A DNA stretch of 64,000 bases from Nitrospirota bacterium (GTDB lineage: Bacteria > JACPQY01). Below are positions 18,296-27,258 of this stretch, piece after piece (positions within the stretch are counted from its first letter, which is position 1; each line of letters opens with the position of its first letter). The notes beneath the pieces are model-generated. The model was not told the origin of the DNA. It ran no database searches and worked only from the letters and a program-made list of their open reading frames with translations. The DNA lies in the NCBI GenBank assembly GCA_016180645.1, contig JACPAV010000006.1, positions 62,001 to 126,000 of the forward strand, written 5' to 3'. Both the position numbers and the translations under genes were made by a program.

Positions 18296-18637
18296 TTACA
18301 GTTGAAGCAGCGTCCGGAGCACGTCCTCCACAGAGATCAGGGTCCTCGCGGAAACCATGCCGCGCCGCTTGACCAATCTTTCCTTGGCGATCGATCGGAT
18401 GCCTTCGCACATGGCGACGCTCGTTTTTCCGAGCCCTCCCTCCGGCGCGCCGAGGAGGATTTGCGAGGGAATTCCCCGGAGCGTCGAGGTGACGGGAAGC
18501 GCAATGACCAGGCCCGATGGCCCTCGGTTGAAGATGTCGTGAGACACGACCAAGACCGGTCGAAACCCGGCCTGCTCCCGGCCTCGAGTCGGATTGAGGT
18601 CCGCCATCCAGATTTCACCACGCAGGGGGGGAGTCAC
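18296..18637 (-). CDS. MazF/PemK-family endoribonuclease toxin
   Basis: 113-residue toxin expected to cleave mRNA. It has the family opening RGEIWMADLNPTRGREQAGFRPVLVVS, the TSTLRG segment and the C-terminal MVSARTLISVEDVLRTL pattern. It starts at a GTG (18637) overlapping the stop of the upstream antitoxin by 4 bases. Its stop lies about 40 bases from the pyr promoter, on the same strand, so some read-through into pyrR is conceivable. Confidence 0.88.
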   Translation of the reverse strand: MTPPLRGEIWMADLNPTRGREQAGFRPVLVVSHDIFNRGPSGLVIALPVTSTLRGIPSQILLGAPEGGLGKTSVAMCEGIRSIAKERLVKRRGMVSARTLISVEDVLRTLLQL

Positions 18638-18933
18638 TTCTCCGGCCTCCTCCTCCTACCCCTACCCGGCCTCCTACCGATAGGGTGTTCCGCCTCCAAT
18701 CCATCGGCCAACGTCTGGTCCCACACTTCCCGTTCCTCTCCGATCTGCTGCCGCTCCAGGGGATCGCCGAGAGTCCGGGCATAGGCGCGGTTCACATCCT
18801 CAAGAAGCCGCTCGCGCCGGTAGTGCTCCACGGCACGACCCACCAGCACTTGCATGGATTCCTGCGAATCAGCCGCCATTTTCCGCAGAAGCGCATGGGT
18901 TTCGGGGCTCAACCGCACAAGGGGCGTAGCCAT
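18634..18933 (-). CDS. Antitoxin partner of the MazF-like toxin
   Basis: 99 residues. The N-terminal half (VRLSPETHALLRKMAADSQESMQVLVGRAVEHYRRER) has a ribbon-helix-helix look. The C-terminal half is acidic then Arg-rich (GRRPGRGRRRRPEK). Toxin and antitoxin overlap by 4 bases. The assignment rests on position and fold pattern. A strong AGAAGGAGGA ribosome site precedes the ATG. Confidence 0.75.
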   Translation of the reverse strand: MATPLVRLSPETHALLRKMAADSQESMQVLVGRAVEHYRRERLLEDVNRAYARTLGDPLERQQIGEEREVWDQTLADGLEAEHPIGRRPGRGRRRRPEK

Positions 18934-18948
18934 CAGGGTCCTCCTTCT

Positions 18949-18989
18949 GTATACAATTCAGTATACAATATAGAATACCCATGTGTCCA
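18949..18989 (-). promoter_or_regulatory. Promoter and tandem operator of the MazEF-like pair
   Basis: Two direct copies of GTATACAAT (18949-18957 and 18961-18969) are spaced 12 bases apart, about one helical turn. On the minus strand TATACT (18960-18965) is a good -10, and TGGACA 18 bases upstream is a fair -35. Tandem sites overlapping the promoter suit cooperative autorepression by the antitoxin. Confidence 0.55.
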
Positions 18990-19077
18990 CTCCACATGGG
19001 TTCGCCGAAGACGTGGAACCTTCGACCGGGCCACCTCCGCAGGTTGTCTCGCGGGCGACAGCGGCTATAATCCCGAC

Positions 19078-19545
19078 GTGACGCTCCACGAAGATTTCAT
19101 GCGCTCGGCCATCGAGGAGGCCCGCGCCGCCGCCGCGAAGGCGGAGGTCCCCATCGGGGCGGTCATCGTGAAGAATGATCAGGTGGTCGTCCGCGCCCAC
19201 AATTTGAGGGAGAGCGCGCAGGATCCCACCGCGCATGCCGAGCTCCTGGCGATCAAGGAGGCCGCCGCGAAGGAAGGAAGTTGGCGGCTGACCGACGCGA
19301 CGATGTATGTGACGCTCGAACCCTGCATCATGTGCGTGGGAGCGATCCTTCTCGCCCGGATCCCGCGTCTTGTTTTCGGAGCGCGCGACGAAAAGGCCGG
19401 TGCGGCCGGCTCGCTTTATGACATTCCGAAGGACAAGCGCCTCTCCCATCGCATGACGGTCGTCGGCGGCATCCTGGAACGGGAGTGCGCGGATCTTCTC
19501 ACCACGTTCTTCAAAGAACTCCGAAAGGCCTCGACTCCCACATGA
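19078..19545 (+). CDS. tadA: tRNA adenosine(34) deaminase TadA
   Basis: Deaminates A34 to inosine in tRNA-Arg(ACG). 155 residues with zinc-deaminase motifs HAELLAI and PCIMCVGA and the start-proximal helix EDFMRSAIEEARAAA. The frame is open from 18685, but homology starts at the GTG at 19078. An ATG at 19099 would cut into the first helix. It is monocistronic by context, lying between a divergent toxin-antitoxin operon and a repeat. Confidence 0.92.
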   Translation: MTLHEDFMRSAIEEARAAAAKAEVPIGAVIVKNDQVVVRAHNLRESAQDPTAHAELLAIKEAAAKEGSWRLTDATMYVTLEPCIMCVGAILLARIPRLVFGARDEKAGAAGSLYDIPKDKRLSHRMTVVGGILERECADLLTTFFKELRKASTPT

Positions 19546-19562
19546 CCTCATCGTCGGCTGCG

Positions 19563-19652
19563 TTCTCACCCCCACCCCTACCCTCCCCCGTCAAGGAGGA
19601 GGGAAATTGGATCCCTTCCCCCCTAGCGGGGGAAGGTCAGGATGGGGGGCGC
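19563..19652. repeat. Dispersed palindromic repeat, copy B, between tadA and the MscS gene
   Basis: Same two-hairpin architecture as the copy inside carA: CACCCCCACCC boundary, CCTCCCCC...GGAGGG hairpin, CTTCCCCC...GGGGGAAG hairpin and GGATGGGGGG boundary. It fills the entire gap between the two genes and ends only 4 bases before the channel ATG, so it also supplies that gene's upstream region. Confidence 0.9.
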
Positions 19653-19655
19653 TAG

Positions 19656-20702
19656 ATGGCTTCAGGCTGGATTTCTCACGCCATGGCCGCAGGCCGATTC
19701 GTCCTGGTTTTTGGCGTCGTCCTTGCCACGGGACTTCTCGTCCGGCGATTTGCATTCCGCGGCCTCACCCGATGGGCCGAGCGAACGGCCTGGAAATGGG
19801 ACGACATCCTCGTCTCGGCGCTCCGAAAGCCCACTGGGGCATGGATCGTACTAATCGCGGCCTACGGCGCACTCGGCACAGCCGAGTTTTCCGCGCGGCT
19901 CTTCCGAGTTTTCAACAGTGCCCTCCTCACGCTGCTAATCCTCTCCATCCTCGTGGCGGCCACGAAGACAACAACCGGCATCATCCGCGAGTATGCCTCG
20001 CGCGTCCCGAACTTTCCGCGGACGACGCTGATCACCCACATTCTCAACGGCGTCATCATCGCCATCGGTGTCCTCATGCTGCTCAGCCACTTCGGCATTT
20101 CGATCACCCCCATCCTCACGGCCCTCGGCGTAGGCGGCCTCGCCGTGGCGCTCGGACTTCAAGAGACACTCTCGAATGTCTTTTCAGGACTCTACATCAC
20201 CGTCGCCCGGAAGGTGCGGATCGGGGATTTTGTGCGCCTCGAATCCGGACAGGAGGGCACCGTCAAAGACATCGGCTGGCGGCAGGTGAGCATCGAAGAA
20301 CTTCCCGGAAACCTCGTCATTGTTCCCAACAACAGGTTTGCCCAAGCGATCATGACCAACTTCAGCCTCCCCGGCTCGGATACCGCCGTTCTCATCCAAG
20401 GCGGGGTGGCGTACGGATCAAATCTCGAGAAAGTCGAACAGGTCACACTCGAAGTGGCTCGGGAAGTCCTGTGCTCTACGGCGGGTGGTGTAGCGGATTT
20501 CCAGCCCCTCGTCCGATTCCACACTTTCGCGGATTCCAGCATCAATTTCACCACGGTACTTCGGGCCAGGACGTTTCCCGATCAACATATCCTCAAGCAC
20601 GAGTTCATCAAGCGCATCCACGATCGGTACGCCCGCGAAGGCATCAAAATCCCCTTCCCCGTCCGCACCGTCCACCTTAACCGCGCGGACGAAAAGATCT
20701 GA
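19656..20702 (+). CDS. MscS-family mechanosensitive ion channel
   Basis: 348 residues. N-terminal membrane helices (about 10-30, 60-80, 85-105, 125-150), then the pore helix with the Ala/Gly-rich packing pattern LTALGVGGLAVALGLQETLSNVFSGL (about 150-175), the beta domain (GDFVRLESGQEGTVKDIGWR) and the C-terminal alpha-beta domain. It protects against hypo-osmotic shock in the inner membrane. The ATG has no clear ribosome site because a palindromic repeat abuts it. Confidence 0.9.
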   Translation: MASGWISHAMAAGRFVLVFGVVLATGLLVRRFAFRGLTRWAERTAWKWDDILVSALRKPTGAWIVLIAAYGALGTAEFSARLFRVFNSALLTLLILSILVAATKTTTGIIREYASRVPNFPRTTLITHILNGVIIAIGVLMLLSHFGISITPILTALGVGGLAVALGLQETLSNVFSGLYITVARKVRIGDFVRLESGQEGTVKDIGWRQVSIEELPGNLVIVPNNRFAQAIMTNFSLPGSDTAVLIQGGVAYGSNLEKVEQVTLEVAREVLCSTAGGVADFQPLVRFHTFADSSINFTTVLRARTFPDQHILKHEFIKRIHDRYAREGIKIPFPVRTVHLNRADEKI

Positions 20703-20708
20703 TATAAT
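20700..20708 (+). promoter_or_regulatory. Extended -10 promoter of the 2-oxoglutarate dehydrogenase operon
   Basis: TG-A-TATAAT, a perfect extended -10 element, overlaps the stop codon of the MscS gene. The -35 region is weak, as expected for extended -10 promoters. Transcription would begin near 20715, giving a leader of about 40 bases before sucA. Confidence 0.65.
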
Positions 20709-20753
20709 TCGGTACCTTCTGGAGAGACGAACAGAGGGCGTTGGACGAGTGGC

Positions 20754-23633
20754 ATGAGCGAAACCGAGCGAGAACCTAGCTTTCTGAGTCTGGCCTTCGT
20801 GGAAGGCCTGTACGCAGACTATCTGCGGGACCCCTCCTCCGTTCCTCTCGATTGGCGGCGCTATTTCGAAGAGGTCGGGGGGGGGAACGGCACCGCCATC
20901 GAACCCCGTCTCGGCCCGACGTTCCGCCCATCGAGCCTCTTCAATCCCCCGGGTGTCGGCGCCTCTAACGGCCAGGCCAAACGGCATGATGTTGAGGTTG
21001 CCGCCCTCCAGGACCGTGTGGACCAGATGATCCGGGCCTACCGAGTCAGAGGGCACATGATCGCGCGGCTCGATCCCCTGCGTCGACCCCGCCCCCACTT
21101 CAGGGAATTGGACCCCGAATTCTACGGCCTGACCGAGGCCGACATGGAGCGGTCGTTCTCCACCCGAACGATCCAGGGTCCCCAGTCGCTGACTCTCAGG
21201 CAGATCTTCGATCGAATGCGCAATACCTACTGCCGCTTCCTCGGCGTCCAGTTCATGCACATCGACGATCCCACGGTAAAATCCTGGCTCCAAGAGCGAA
21301 TGGAAGGAACCGAGAACCGCCTGGAGCTGAGCCGCAACGAGCAGATGATGATTCTGACCCGGCTCACAGACGCCGTGATCTTCGAGGAATTCATCCAAAA
21401 GAAATTCATCGGCGCCAAGAGTTTTTCCCTTGAAGGGGCGGAAACCCTCATCCCGCTCCTGGAACTCGCCATCGAGAAGGCCGGACAGCAGGGAATCGGC
21501 GACGTGGTTCTTTCCATGGCACACCGCGGTCGGCTGAACGTGCTCGCCAACATCATGGGCAAGCACCCTCGCGAGATTTTCCGCGAATTTGAGGACGCCG
21601 CGCCGGAACTGCACATTGGTCGCGGCGACGCGGGGACCTCATCGCTCCGTTCGTCGTCCCTGGAGCGAAGCGCAGGGGGAGACGTAAAGTACCATCTCGG
21701 CCACAGTAACGATTGGGTGACCTCGACTGGACAAACCGTCCACCTCACGCTTTGCTTCAACCCCAGCCACCTCGAATTCGTCAATCCGGTCGCCCTCGGC
21801 AGACTGCGGGCCAAACAGGACCGCGAAGGAGACCGCGCCCGCTCGCACGCCATGGGAATCCTGATCCACGGCGATGCCGCCTTCGCGGGCGAAGGCATCA
21901 CCCAGGAAACCTTGAACCTGAGCCAACTTCAGGCCTACTCGACCGGCGGCACACTCCACATCGTCGTCAACAATCAGATCGGTTTTACCACGCCTCCGGA
22001 GGAGGGCCGCTCCAGCACCTACTGCACGGACGTCGCGAAGATGCTGCAAGTTCCGATCTTCCACGTGAACGGGGAGGACCCGGAGTCGGTCGCACAAGCC
22101 GTTCGGCTGGCCATGGATTTTCGGCAGAAATTCCGTCGGGATGTGGTGATCGACATGTATTGTTACCGTCGGCGAGGCCATAATGAGGGCGACGAGCCTT
22201 CGTTCACTCAACCTCTTCTTTACCGGGAAATCGAGAAGCGCCTCTCCATTCGTGATGACTATCTCAAGCGCCTCTTGAAAATGGGTGGCGTACCCCGTGA
22301 GGAAGCCGACCGGATCGGCGTCGAACGCCGGGAGCAATTGGAACGCGAACTGGCCGTGGCCCGCAGCGAGCAGAACGTGCGCGCCGCGGACACGCTCGGA
22401 GGAAGCTGGACGGGCTACTTCGGCGGCTACGAACGCGGATTGTCGGAAGTGGAGACGGCGGTGCCACGGGACCGACTCGCCACCCTGCTCACCAAGCAGA
22501 CCGAACTACCGCCCGGGTTCCGCCCGCATCCAAAAACGGCGAAATGGCTGGAGATGCGGAAGGAGGTTTCCCGTGGCAAGCAGCCGGTCGATTGGTCAGC
22601 CGCTGAAGCGCTGGCTTTCGGCTCGTTGGCCACCGAAGGATTCCGGATTCGTCTCACCGGACAGGACACCGCGCGCGGAACCTTCAGCCAACGGCACGCG
22701 ATGTTGCACGATGTCGAAGACGGCCACGCCTACATGCCGCTCCAGCACTTGGACCCGAACCAGGCGCCCGTCGAAATCTGCAACAGTCCGCTCTCCGAGA
22801 CTGCCGTGCTCGGATTCGAGTACGGCTACAGCCTGGATACCCCGAAGGGTCTCGTTGCCTGGGAGGCGCAATTCGGTGATTTCTGCAACGTGGCACAGGT
22901 CATCATCGACCAGTTTATCGTAAGCGGCGAGGAAAAATGGCAACGGCTCTCCGGACTGGTCCTCCTTCTCCCCCACGGGTTCGAGGGAATGGGACCGGAG
23001 CACTCCAGCGCAAGGCTCGAACGATTTCTCGCGCTCTCCGCCGAGGACAATATACAGGTCGTCAATCTCACCACGCCGGCCCAGTACTTCCACTGCCTCC
23101 GGCGACAAGCCCTTTCGATGTGGAAGAAACCGCTCGTCATCATGACGCCCAAGAGCATGCTGCGTCACCCTAAGGCGGTTTCGTCGCTCAAAGAACTCAG
23201 CCACGGGCGGTTCGAGCGCGTCATGCCGGACTCGCATGAAGGTGGGCCTCATGCAAAACTGATTCTTCTGTGCAGCGGGAAGGTGTACTACGATCTCCTC
23301 CAGAAACGCGATGAGGCTGGGCGCTCCGACGTGGCCATCATCCGACTTGAACAACTCTATCCCTTGGCGGAAGACCGGATGCGCGAGGTCTTCAAGCCGT
23401 ATGCCGATGGCACCCCGGTTCGCTGGGTGCAGGAAGAACCCGAGAACATGGGGGCGTGGCGGTACATGGACAACCGGTACTGCGCAACCTTTCTCGATCG
23501 CTTCCCCTTTTCGGGCGTCTGCCGACCGGCCTCGGCGAGTCCTGCAACCGGCTCGGCCAGCAGCCATCGGTTGGAGCAGAGCCAACTCGTCGAACGGGCG
23601 TTTGCCCCGCCGACGGAGACACGGACGTGCTGA
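20754..23633 (+). CDS. sucA: 2-oxoglutarate dehydrogenase E1 component
   Basis: Thiamine diphosphate enzyme of the TCA cycle that decarboxylates 2-oxoglutarate and loads succinyl onto SucB. The 959 residues include the N-terminal SucB-docking segment (FVEGLYADYLRDPSSVPLDWRRYF), VVLSMAHRGRLNVLANI, the GDAAFAGEGI and NNQIGFTT cofactor segments and the C-terminal QEEPENMGAW motif. Between FREFEDA and GDVKYHLG there is a Ser/Arg-rich stretch (about residues 290-310) holding a 7-bp inverted repeat. This may be a second coding palindromic insert. It heads the operon sucA-sucB-lpdA-ligase. Confidence 0.95.
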   Translation: MSETEREPSFLSLAFVEGLYADYLRDPSSVPLDWRRYFEEVGGGNGTAIEPRLGPTFRPSSLFNPPGVGASNGQAKRHDVEVAALQDRVDQMIRAYRVRGHMIARLDPLRRPRPHFRELDPEFYGLTEADMERSFSTRTIQGPQSLTLRQIFDRMRNTYCRFLGVQFMHIDDPTVKSWLQERMEGTENRLELSRNEQMMILTRLTDAVIFEEFIQKKFIGAKSFSLEGAETLIPLLELAIEKAGQQGIGDVVLSMAHRGRLNVLANIMGKHPREIFREFEDAAPELHIGRGDAGTSSLRSSSLERSAGGDVKYHLGHSNDWVTSTGQTVHLTLCFNPSHLEFVNPVALGRLRAKQDREGDRARSHAMGILIHGDAAFAGEGITQETLNLSQLQAYSTGGTLHIVVNNQIGFTTPPEEGRSSTYCTDVAKMLQVPIFHVNGEDPESVAQAVRLAMDFRQKFRRDVVIDMYCYRRRGHNEGDEPSFTQPLLYREIEKRLSIRDDYLKRLLKMGGVPREEADRIGVERREQLERELAVARSEQNVRAADTLGGSWTGYFGGYERGLSEVETAVPRDRLATLLTKQTELPPGFRPHPKTAKWLEMRKEVSRGKQPVDWSAAEALAFGSLATEGFRIRLTGQDTARGTFSQRHAMLHDVEDGHAYMPLQHLDPNQAPVEICNSPLSETAVLGFEYGYSLDTPKGLVAWEAQFGDFCNVAQVIIDQFIVSGEEKWQRLSGLVLLLPHGFEGMGPEHSSARLERFLALSAEDNIQVVNLTTPAQYFHCLRRQALSMWKKPLVIMTPKSMLRHPKAVSSLKELSHGRFERVMPDSHEGGPHAKLILLCSGKVYYDLLQKRDEAGRSDVAIIRLEQLYPLAEDRMREVFKPYADGTPVRWVQEEPENMGAWRYMDNRYCATFLDRFPFSGVCRPASASPATGSASSHRLEQSQLVERAFAPPTETRTC
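21642..21668. repeat. Inverted repeat inside sucA, possible coding palindromic insert
   Basis: TCGCTCC (21642-21648) and GGAGCGA (21662-21668) form a perfect 7-bp stem with a 13-base loop. The encoded peptide (TSSLRSSSLERSAGG) sits in a loop where related E1 proteins vary in length. No second copy of the DNA is visible in this window, so the insert status is inferred. Confidence 0.4.
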
Positions 23634-23639
23634 GATCCT

Positions 23640-23807
23640 CGTGTTAAGAGGCTCTGACTCTCTGACGCGGGCTAAAGCCCCATGCCACGGAAGGTATGGG
23701 ACCATGATATGTCGCCGCACCACGGATGGTGCGGCATGGAACATGGCCCGCGGCTACCATGAATCTGAATCTCCGGTAGGCGCAGGCTTTATGCCTGCGG
23801 AGATCCC
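23640..23807. repeat. Cluster of three short palindromic repeats between sucA and sucB
   Basis: Three hairpins fill the 174-base gap: GGGCT-AA-AGCCC, GCCGCACC-ACGGAT-GGTGCGGC and GCAGGC-TTTAT-GCCTGC. The last unit (23776-23800) recurs almost identically at 30951-30975, inside another repeat. The array ends a few bases before the sucB ATG and leaves no classical ribosome site, so it may influence the sucA:sucB ratio. Confidence 0.8.
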
Positions 23808-25127
23808 ATGGCTGTTGAACTGAAAGTCCCTCCCATCGGTGAATCCATCACCGAAGTCCAGATCGGCCAATGGATGAAAGCCGAGGGCGACGTGGTGGGC
23901 CGCGATGAGACCATCGTCATCCTGGAAAGCGAAAAGGCCACGGTGGAATTGCCCTCGCCCGTGTCCGGCATTCTCACCCGCATTCTGAAGAAGACCGGGG
24001 AGGCGGCGGTCATCGGCGAAGTCATAGGCATGATGGAGGAAGCGAAAGGTGGGAAGAACACGGACACGAAAACGATCCGAAAGGAGGAGAGTCCGCCGGC
24101 TCCCACTCTGCCGTCGCGAGGAGCAGAGCAGCGGGTAATGCCTTCGGCGAGACGGGCGTTGGCACAGGAAGGTGTTGACGCCGGGGGCATGAAGGGGACC
24201 GGTCCCGGGGGGCGGGTCCTCAAGACGGATGTTGCCCGGCAAGTCGAAACCCGGAGGAAGGAGCCGCCGCTTCCATCCCCTCCAATACCGCCCACTCCAA
24301 CTGTGTCAGCAGACATTCCGGCACTCACAGGCGGGGATGGCGCGGCCGCAAGGTCCGAATGGTCAACTCCCATGCCTGACCCCATTGTCCGCATTGCCCT
24401 CAGTCCCCAGCCCTCTCCCGGCCTGTTCCGCGAGGAGGAAGCTGTGCCGATGACGCTCCTGCGAAAGAAGGTGGCGCAACGCCTGGTGGCCGCGCAGCAG
24501 ACCACCGCTCACTTGACCACATTCAACGAGATCGACATGTCCACGGTGAACGCTCTCCGGCAGGAGCACCGCGAAGCGTTTCAGAAAAAACACGGCATCA
24601 AGTTGGGCCTCATGTCTTTCTTCGTCAAGGCGGCCATCGAGGCACTCAAGCAGATCCCGGCGATCAACGCGGAAATCCGGGCGGACAGCATCGTGTACAA
24701 GAACTATTACGACATCGGTATCGCGGTGGGAGGCGGGCGCGGATTGGTGGTGCCCATCCTGCGCAACGCCGAACGCATGAGTCTGGCCGGGATTGAAACG
24801 GCGATCGCCGATTTCGCGAAGCGTGCGCAGGAAAACAGGCTCAAGCTGGAGGAACTTCAGGGCGGGACGTTCACGATCAGCAACGGGGGCGTCTATGGTT
24901 CACTCCTGTCGACACCTATCCTGAATCCCCCACAGAGTGGCATCCTGGGGCTTCACGCAACCCAGGACCGCCCCGTTGTGCGCGGAGGTCAGATTGTCAT
25001 TAGGCCGATGATGTATGTGGCGCTCACCTACGACCACCGGATCGTGGACGGACGCGAAGCGGTGACCTTCCTGAAGCACATCAAGGAGCTGATGGAAGAA
25101 CCCGCGCGGATCCTGTTGGAACTCTGA
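23808..25127 (+). CDS. sucB: Dihydrolipoyllysine-residue succinyltransferase (E2)
   Basis: Core of the 2-oxoglutarate dehydrogenase complex. 439 residues: lipoyl domain (1-76) with the lipoylated Lys in ESEKATVELPSP, a Pro/Ser linker, the E3-binding domain (about 108-145, MPSARRALAQEGVDAGGMKGTGPGGRVLKTDV pattern), a second Pro-rich linker and the catalytic domain (about 215-439) with YDHRIVDGREA near the C-terminus. The lipoyl group would come from LipA (6.9 kb) or from the ligase at 26.5 kb. It is 2 bases from lpdA. Confidence 0.94.
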   Translation: MAVELKVPPIGESITEVQIGQWMKAEGDVVGRDETIVILESEKATVELPSPVSGILTRILKKTGEAAVIGEVIGMMEEAKGGKNTDTKTIRKEESPPAPTLPSRGAEQRVMPSARRALAQEGVDAGGMKGTGPGGRVLKTDVARQVETRRKEPPLPSPPIPPTPTVSADIPALTGGDGAAARSEWSTPMPDPIVRIALSPQPSPGLFREEEAVPMTLLRKKVAQRLVAAQQTTAHLTTFNEIDMSTVNALRQEHREAFQKKHGIKLGLMSFFVKAAIEALKQIPAINAEIRADSIVYKNYYDIGIAVGGGRGLVVPILRNAERMSLAGIETAIADFAKRAQENRLKLEELQGGTFTISNGGVYGSLLSTPILNPPQSGILGLHATQDRPVVRGGQIVIRPMMYVALTYDHRIVDGREAVTFLKHIKELMEEPARILLEL

Positions 25128-25129
25128 GA

Positions 25130-26542
25130 ATGGAAAAGAAGAGACACGATCTGCTTGTCATCGGCTCCGGTCCCGGCGGCTATGTCGCGGCCATCCGCGC
25201 CGCCCAACTGGGGTGGAACGTGGGGTGCGTCGATTCCGAGAAGGTGTCCGGAGGCACGTGCCTCCGCGTCGGCTGCATTCCAAGCAAGGCGATGCTGGAA
25301 TCGAGCGATATCTACTGGGAGGCGAAAGCAGGCCTGAAGGACCACGGCGTTGTGATCTCCGACTTGAAACTCGATCTCGCAGCCATGCTCAAGCGGAAGA
25401 ATGACATCGTGAACATTCTCACCAAGGGCGTGGATGGGCTTTTCGCGAAGAACAAAGTCAAACGCTATGTCGGGCGCGCCCGGATCGAGGCTCCGAGTCG
25501 AGTGGTCGTGGCAGCGACGGCGAACGCCAAGTCCGGAGCTGCCAACGAAATCTCAGTCGAGGCCGAGCACATCCTCATCGCCACCGGAAGCGTGCCGGCC
25601 ACACTTCCCGGAGTCGAAATGGACGGCGGCCGAATCGGCACCAGCACGGACGCGCTGGAGTTTCCGGAAGTGCCCAAACATCTGATCGTAATCGGGGCCG
25701 GCTTCATCGGCTTGGAGCTTGGATCGGTCTGGAGGAGATTGGGCTCGAAGGTCACCGTGCTGGAGTACTTCAAGAGAATTCTGCCCGGCATGGATTCTGA
25801 AATGGCTGATGAAGCGCTTCGCATTTTCCGGAGGCAAGGTTTGGAATTCCGGCTTGGGACGAAGGTGACTTCCGGCAGAATCGTTGGAAAGGACTGCGTC
25901 GTGGAAATCGAGGGAGAGGAGCCGATGCGGGGTGATCGCGTCCTCGTTTCGGTAGGCCGTTCATCCAACATTGAAGGCTTGGGACTTGAAGGGATCGGGA
26001 TCAACCTCGACGAGAAAGGCCGGATATCCGTGAACGATCAGTTCGAAACATCGGTGAAAGGCATCTTCGCCGTGGGCGACGTCATCCGCGGACCGATGCT
26101 GGCCCACAAGGCTTCCGAAGAGGGCATCGCGTGTGTCGAGCGTCTCATCACGGGTTACGGGCACGTGAACTATGAGGCCATCCCGGGAATCGTTTATACC
26201 CAGCCGGAAATTGCCTCCGTCGGGAAAACGGAAGACGATTTGAAGGAAGCCGGTATCAAATATCGCAAGGGCACTTTTCCTTTTGTGGCGAACGGTCGGG
26301 CTCGCTGCCTCGGCCACCGCGAGGGAAGCGTGAAAGTGCTGGCGAATGCGGAAACCGATCGCGTTCTCGGCGTTCATATCATCGGTCCTCGGGCAGGCGA
26401 CTTGATCGCAGAGGCCGCCGTCGCCATCGACTACGCTGCAACCAGCGAAGATCTGGCTCGCTCCTGCCACGCCCACCCCACTCTTTCCGAAGCCCTTCGC
26501 GAGGCCGCCCTCGCGGTGGACAAGCGCGCGATCCACGCGTGA
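25130..26542 (+). CDS. lpdA: Dihydrolipoyl dehydrogenase (E3)
   Basis: FAD-dependent disulfide oxidoreductase that reoxidises the lipoyl arm and makes NADH. 470 residues with the N-terminal FAD fingerprint GSGPGGYVAA, the redox disulfide GGTCLRVGCIPSK, the NAD fingerprint GAGFIGLELG, FAVGDVI and the catalytic HAHPTLSEA at the C-terminus. It overlaps the following ligase gene by 4 bases (GTGA). Confidence 0.96.
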   Translation: MEKKRHDLLVIGSGPGGYVAAIRAAQLGWNVGCVDSEKVSGGTCLRVGCIPSKAMLESSDIYWEAKAGLKDHGVVISDLKLDLAAMLKRKNDIVNILTKGVDGLFAKNKVKRYVGRARIEAPSRVVVAATANAKSGAANEISVEAEHILIATGSVPATLPGVEMDGGRIGTSTDALEFPEVPKHLIVIGAGFIGLELGSVWRRLGSKVTVLEYFKRILPGMDSEMADEALRIFRRQGLEFRLGTKVTSGRIVGKDCVVEIEGEEPMRGDRVLVSVGRSSNIEGLGLEGIGINLDEKGRISVNDQFETSVKGIFAVGDVIRGPMLAHKASEEGIACVERLITGYGHVNYEAIPGIVYTQPEIASVGKTEDDLKEAGIKYRKGTFPFVANGRARCLGHREGSVKVLANAETDRVLGVHIIGPRAGDLIAEAAVAIDYAATSEDLARSCHAHPTLSEALREAALAVDKRAIHA

Positions 26543-27258
26543 CACGAATTCAGGTCCTCAACCGGACCTGTCCCTCACCCAAGGAAGACCTCGAACTCGA
26601 CGACCGCTTGCTTGACGAATGCGACCGCGGCAAGCATGGGCCGGCACTTCGATTCTGGGAGTCTCCAGTGCATTGCGTCGTCCTCGGCACCTCGTCCCAA
26701 CCGGAGCGAGACGTCAACGACTCTGAGTGTGAGCGGCTGAACATTTCGATTCTGAGGCGCTCCAGCGGTGGCGGAACCGTACTCATCGGTCCCGGCTGCC
26801 TGAACTTCTCTCTTGTGCTCCCCATTCCAGAATCCGGCCCCCTCCGGAACATCCAGGACACAACCTGTTTCATCCTCACTCGCCACCGTGCCGCGTTGGA
26901 GCCAATTCTCGGAGCGCCGATCGAATCCCAGGGAACAAGCGATCTCACTCTGGGAGGCCGCAAGTTCTCCGGTAATGCCCAGCGCCGCAAGCGCCGCGCC
27001 CTCCTCTTCCACGGAACGTTCCTGTACGATTTCGATCTCTCCCTCGTTGAGCGGGTCCTCCACGCACCGCTTCGGCAGCCTGCCTATCGATCCGAGCGAT
27101 CCCACAAGGATTTCCTGATAAACCTGCCCCTGCTGCCCGGACGGATCAGAAAGGTCTTGGAAGGCGCTTGGTCCTCTGGTTATTCCGAAAGTCTCCAAGT
27201 TTGCTCTGCTCCCACACGCTCCGATTCCACCCACCCCTCAAATTCGAAAGCCAATTGA
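26539..27258 (+). CDS. Lipoate/octanoate protein ligase family (LplA/LipM-like)
   Basis: 239 residues of the biotin/lipoyl ligase fold. Motifs: RRSSGGGTVLIGPGCLNFSLV (about 75-95) and the catalytic Lys in GRKFSGNAQRRKRRALLFHGT (about 139-159). The accessory C-terminal domain of E. coli LplA is absent, as in LipM-type octanoyltransferases. Its place at the end of the sucA-sucB-lpdA operon implies it modifies SucB. Octanoyl transfer (to be completed by LipA) or scavenged lipoate ligation cannot be distinguished from the sequence. It starts at a GTG overlapping lpdA. Confidence 0.85.
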   Translation: MTRIQVLNRTCPSPKEDLELDDRLLDECDRGKHGPALRFWESPVHCVVLGTSSQPERDVNDSECERLNISILRRSSGGGTVLIGPGCLNFSLVLPIPESGPLRNIQDTTCFILTRHRAALEPILGAPIESQGTSDLTLGGRKFSGNAQRRKRRALLFHGTFLYDFDLSLVERVLHAPLRQPAYRSERSHKDFLINLPLLPGRIRKVLEGAWSSGYSESLQVCSAPTRSDSTHPSNSKAN

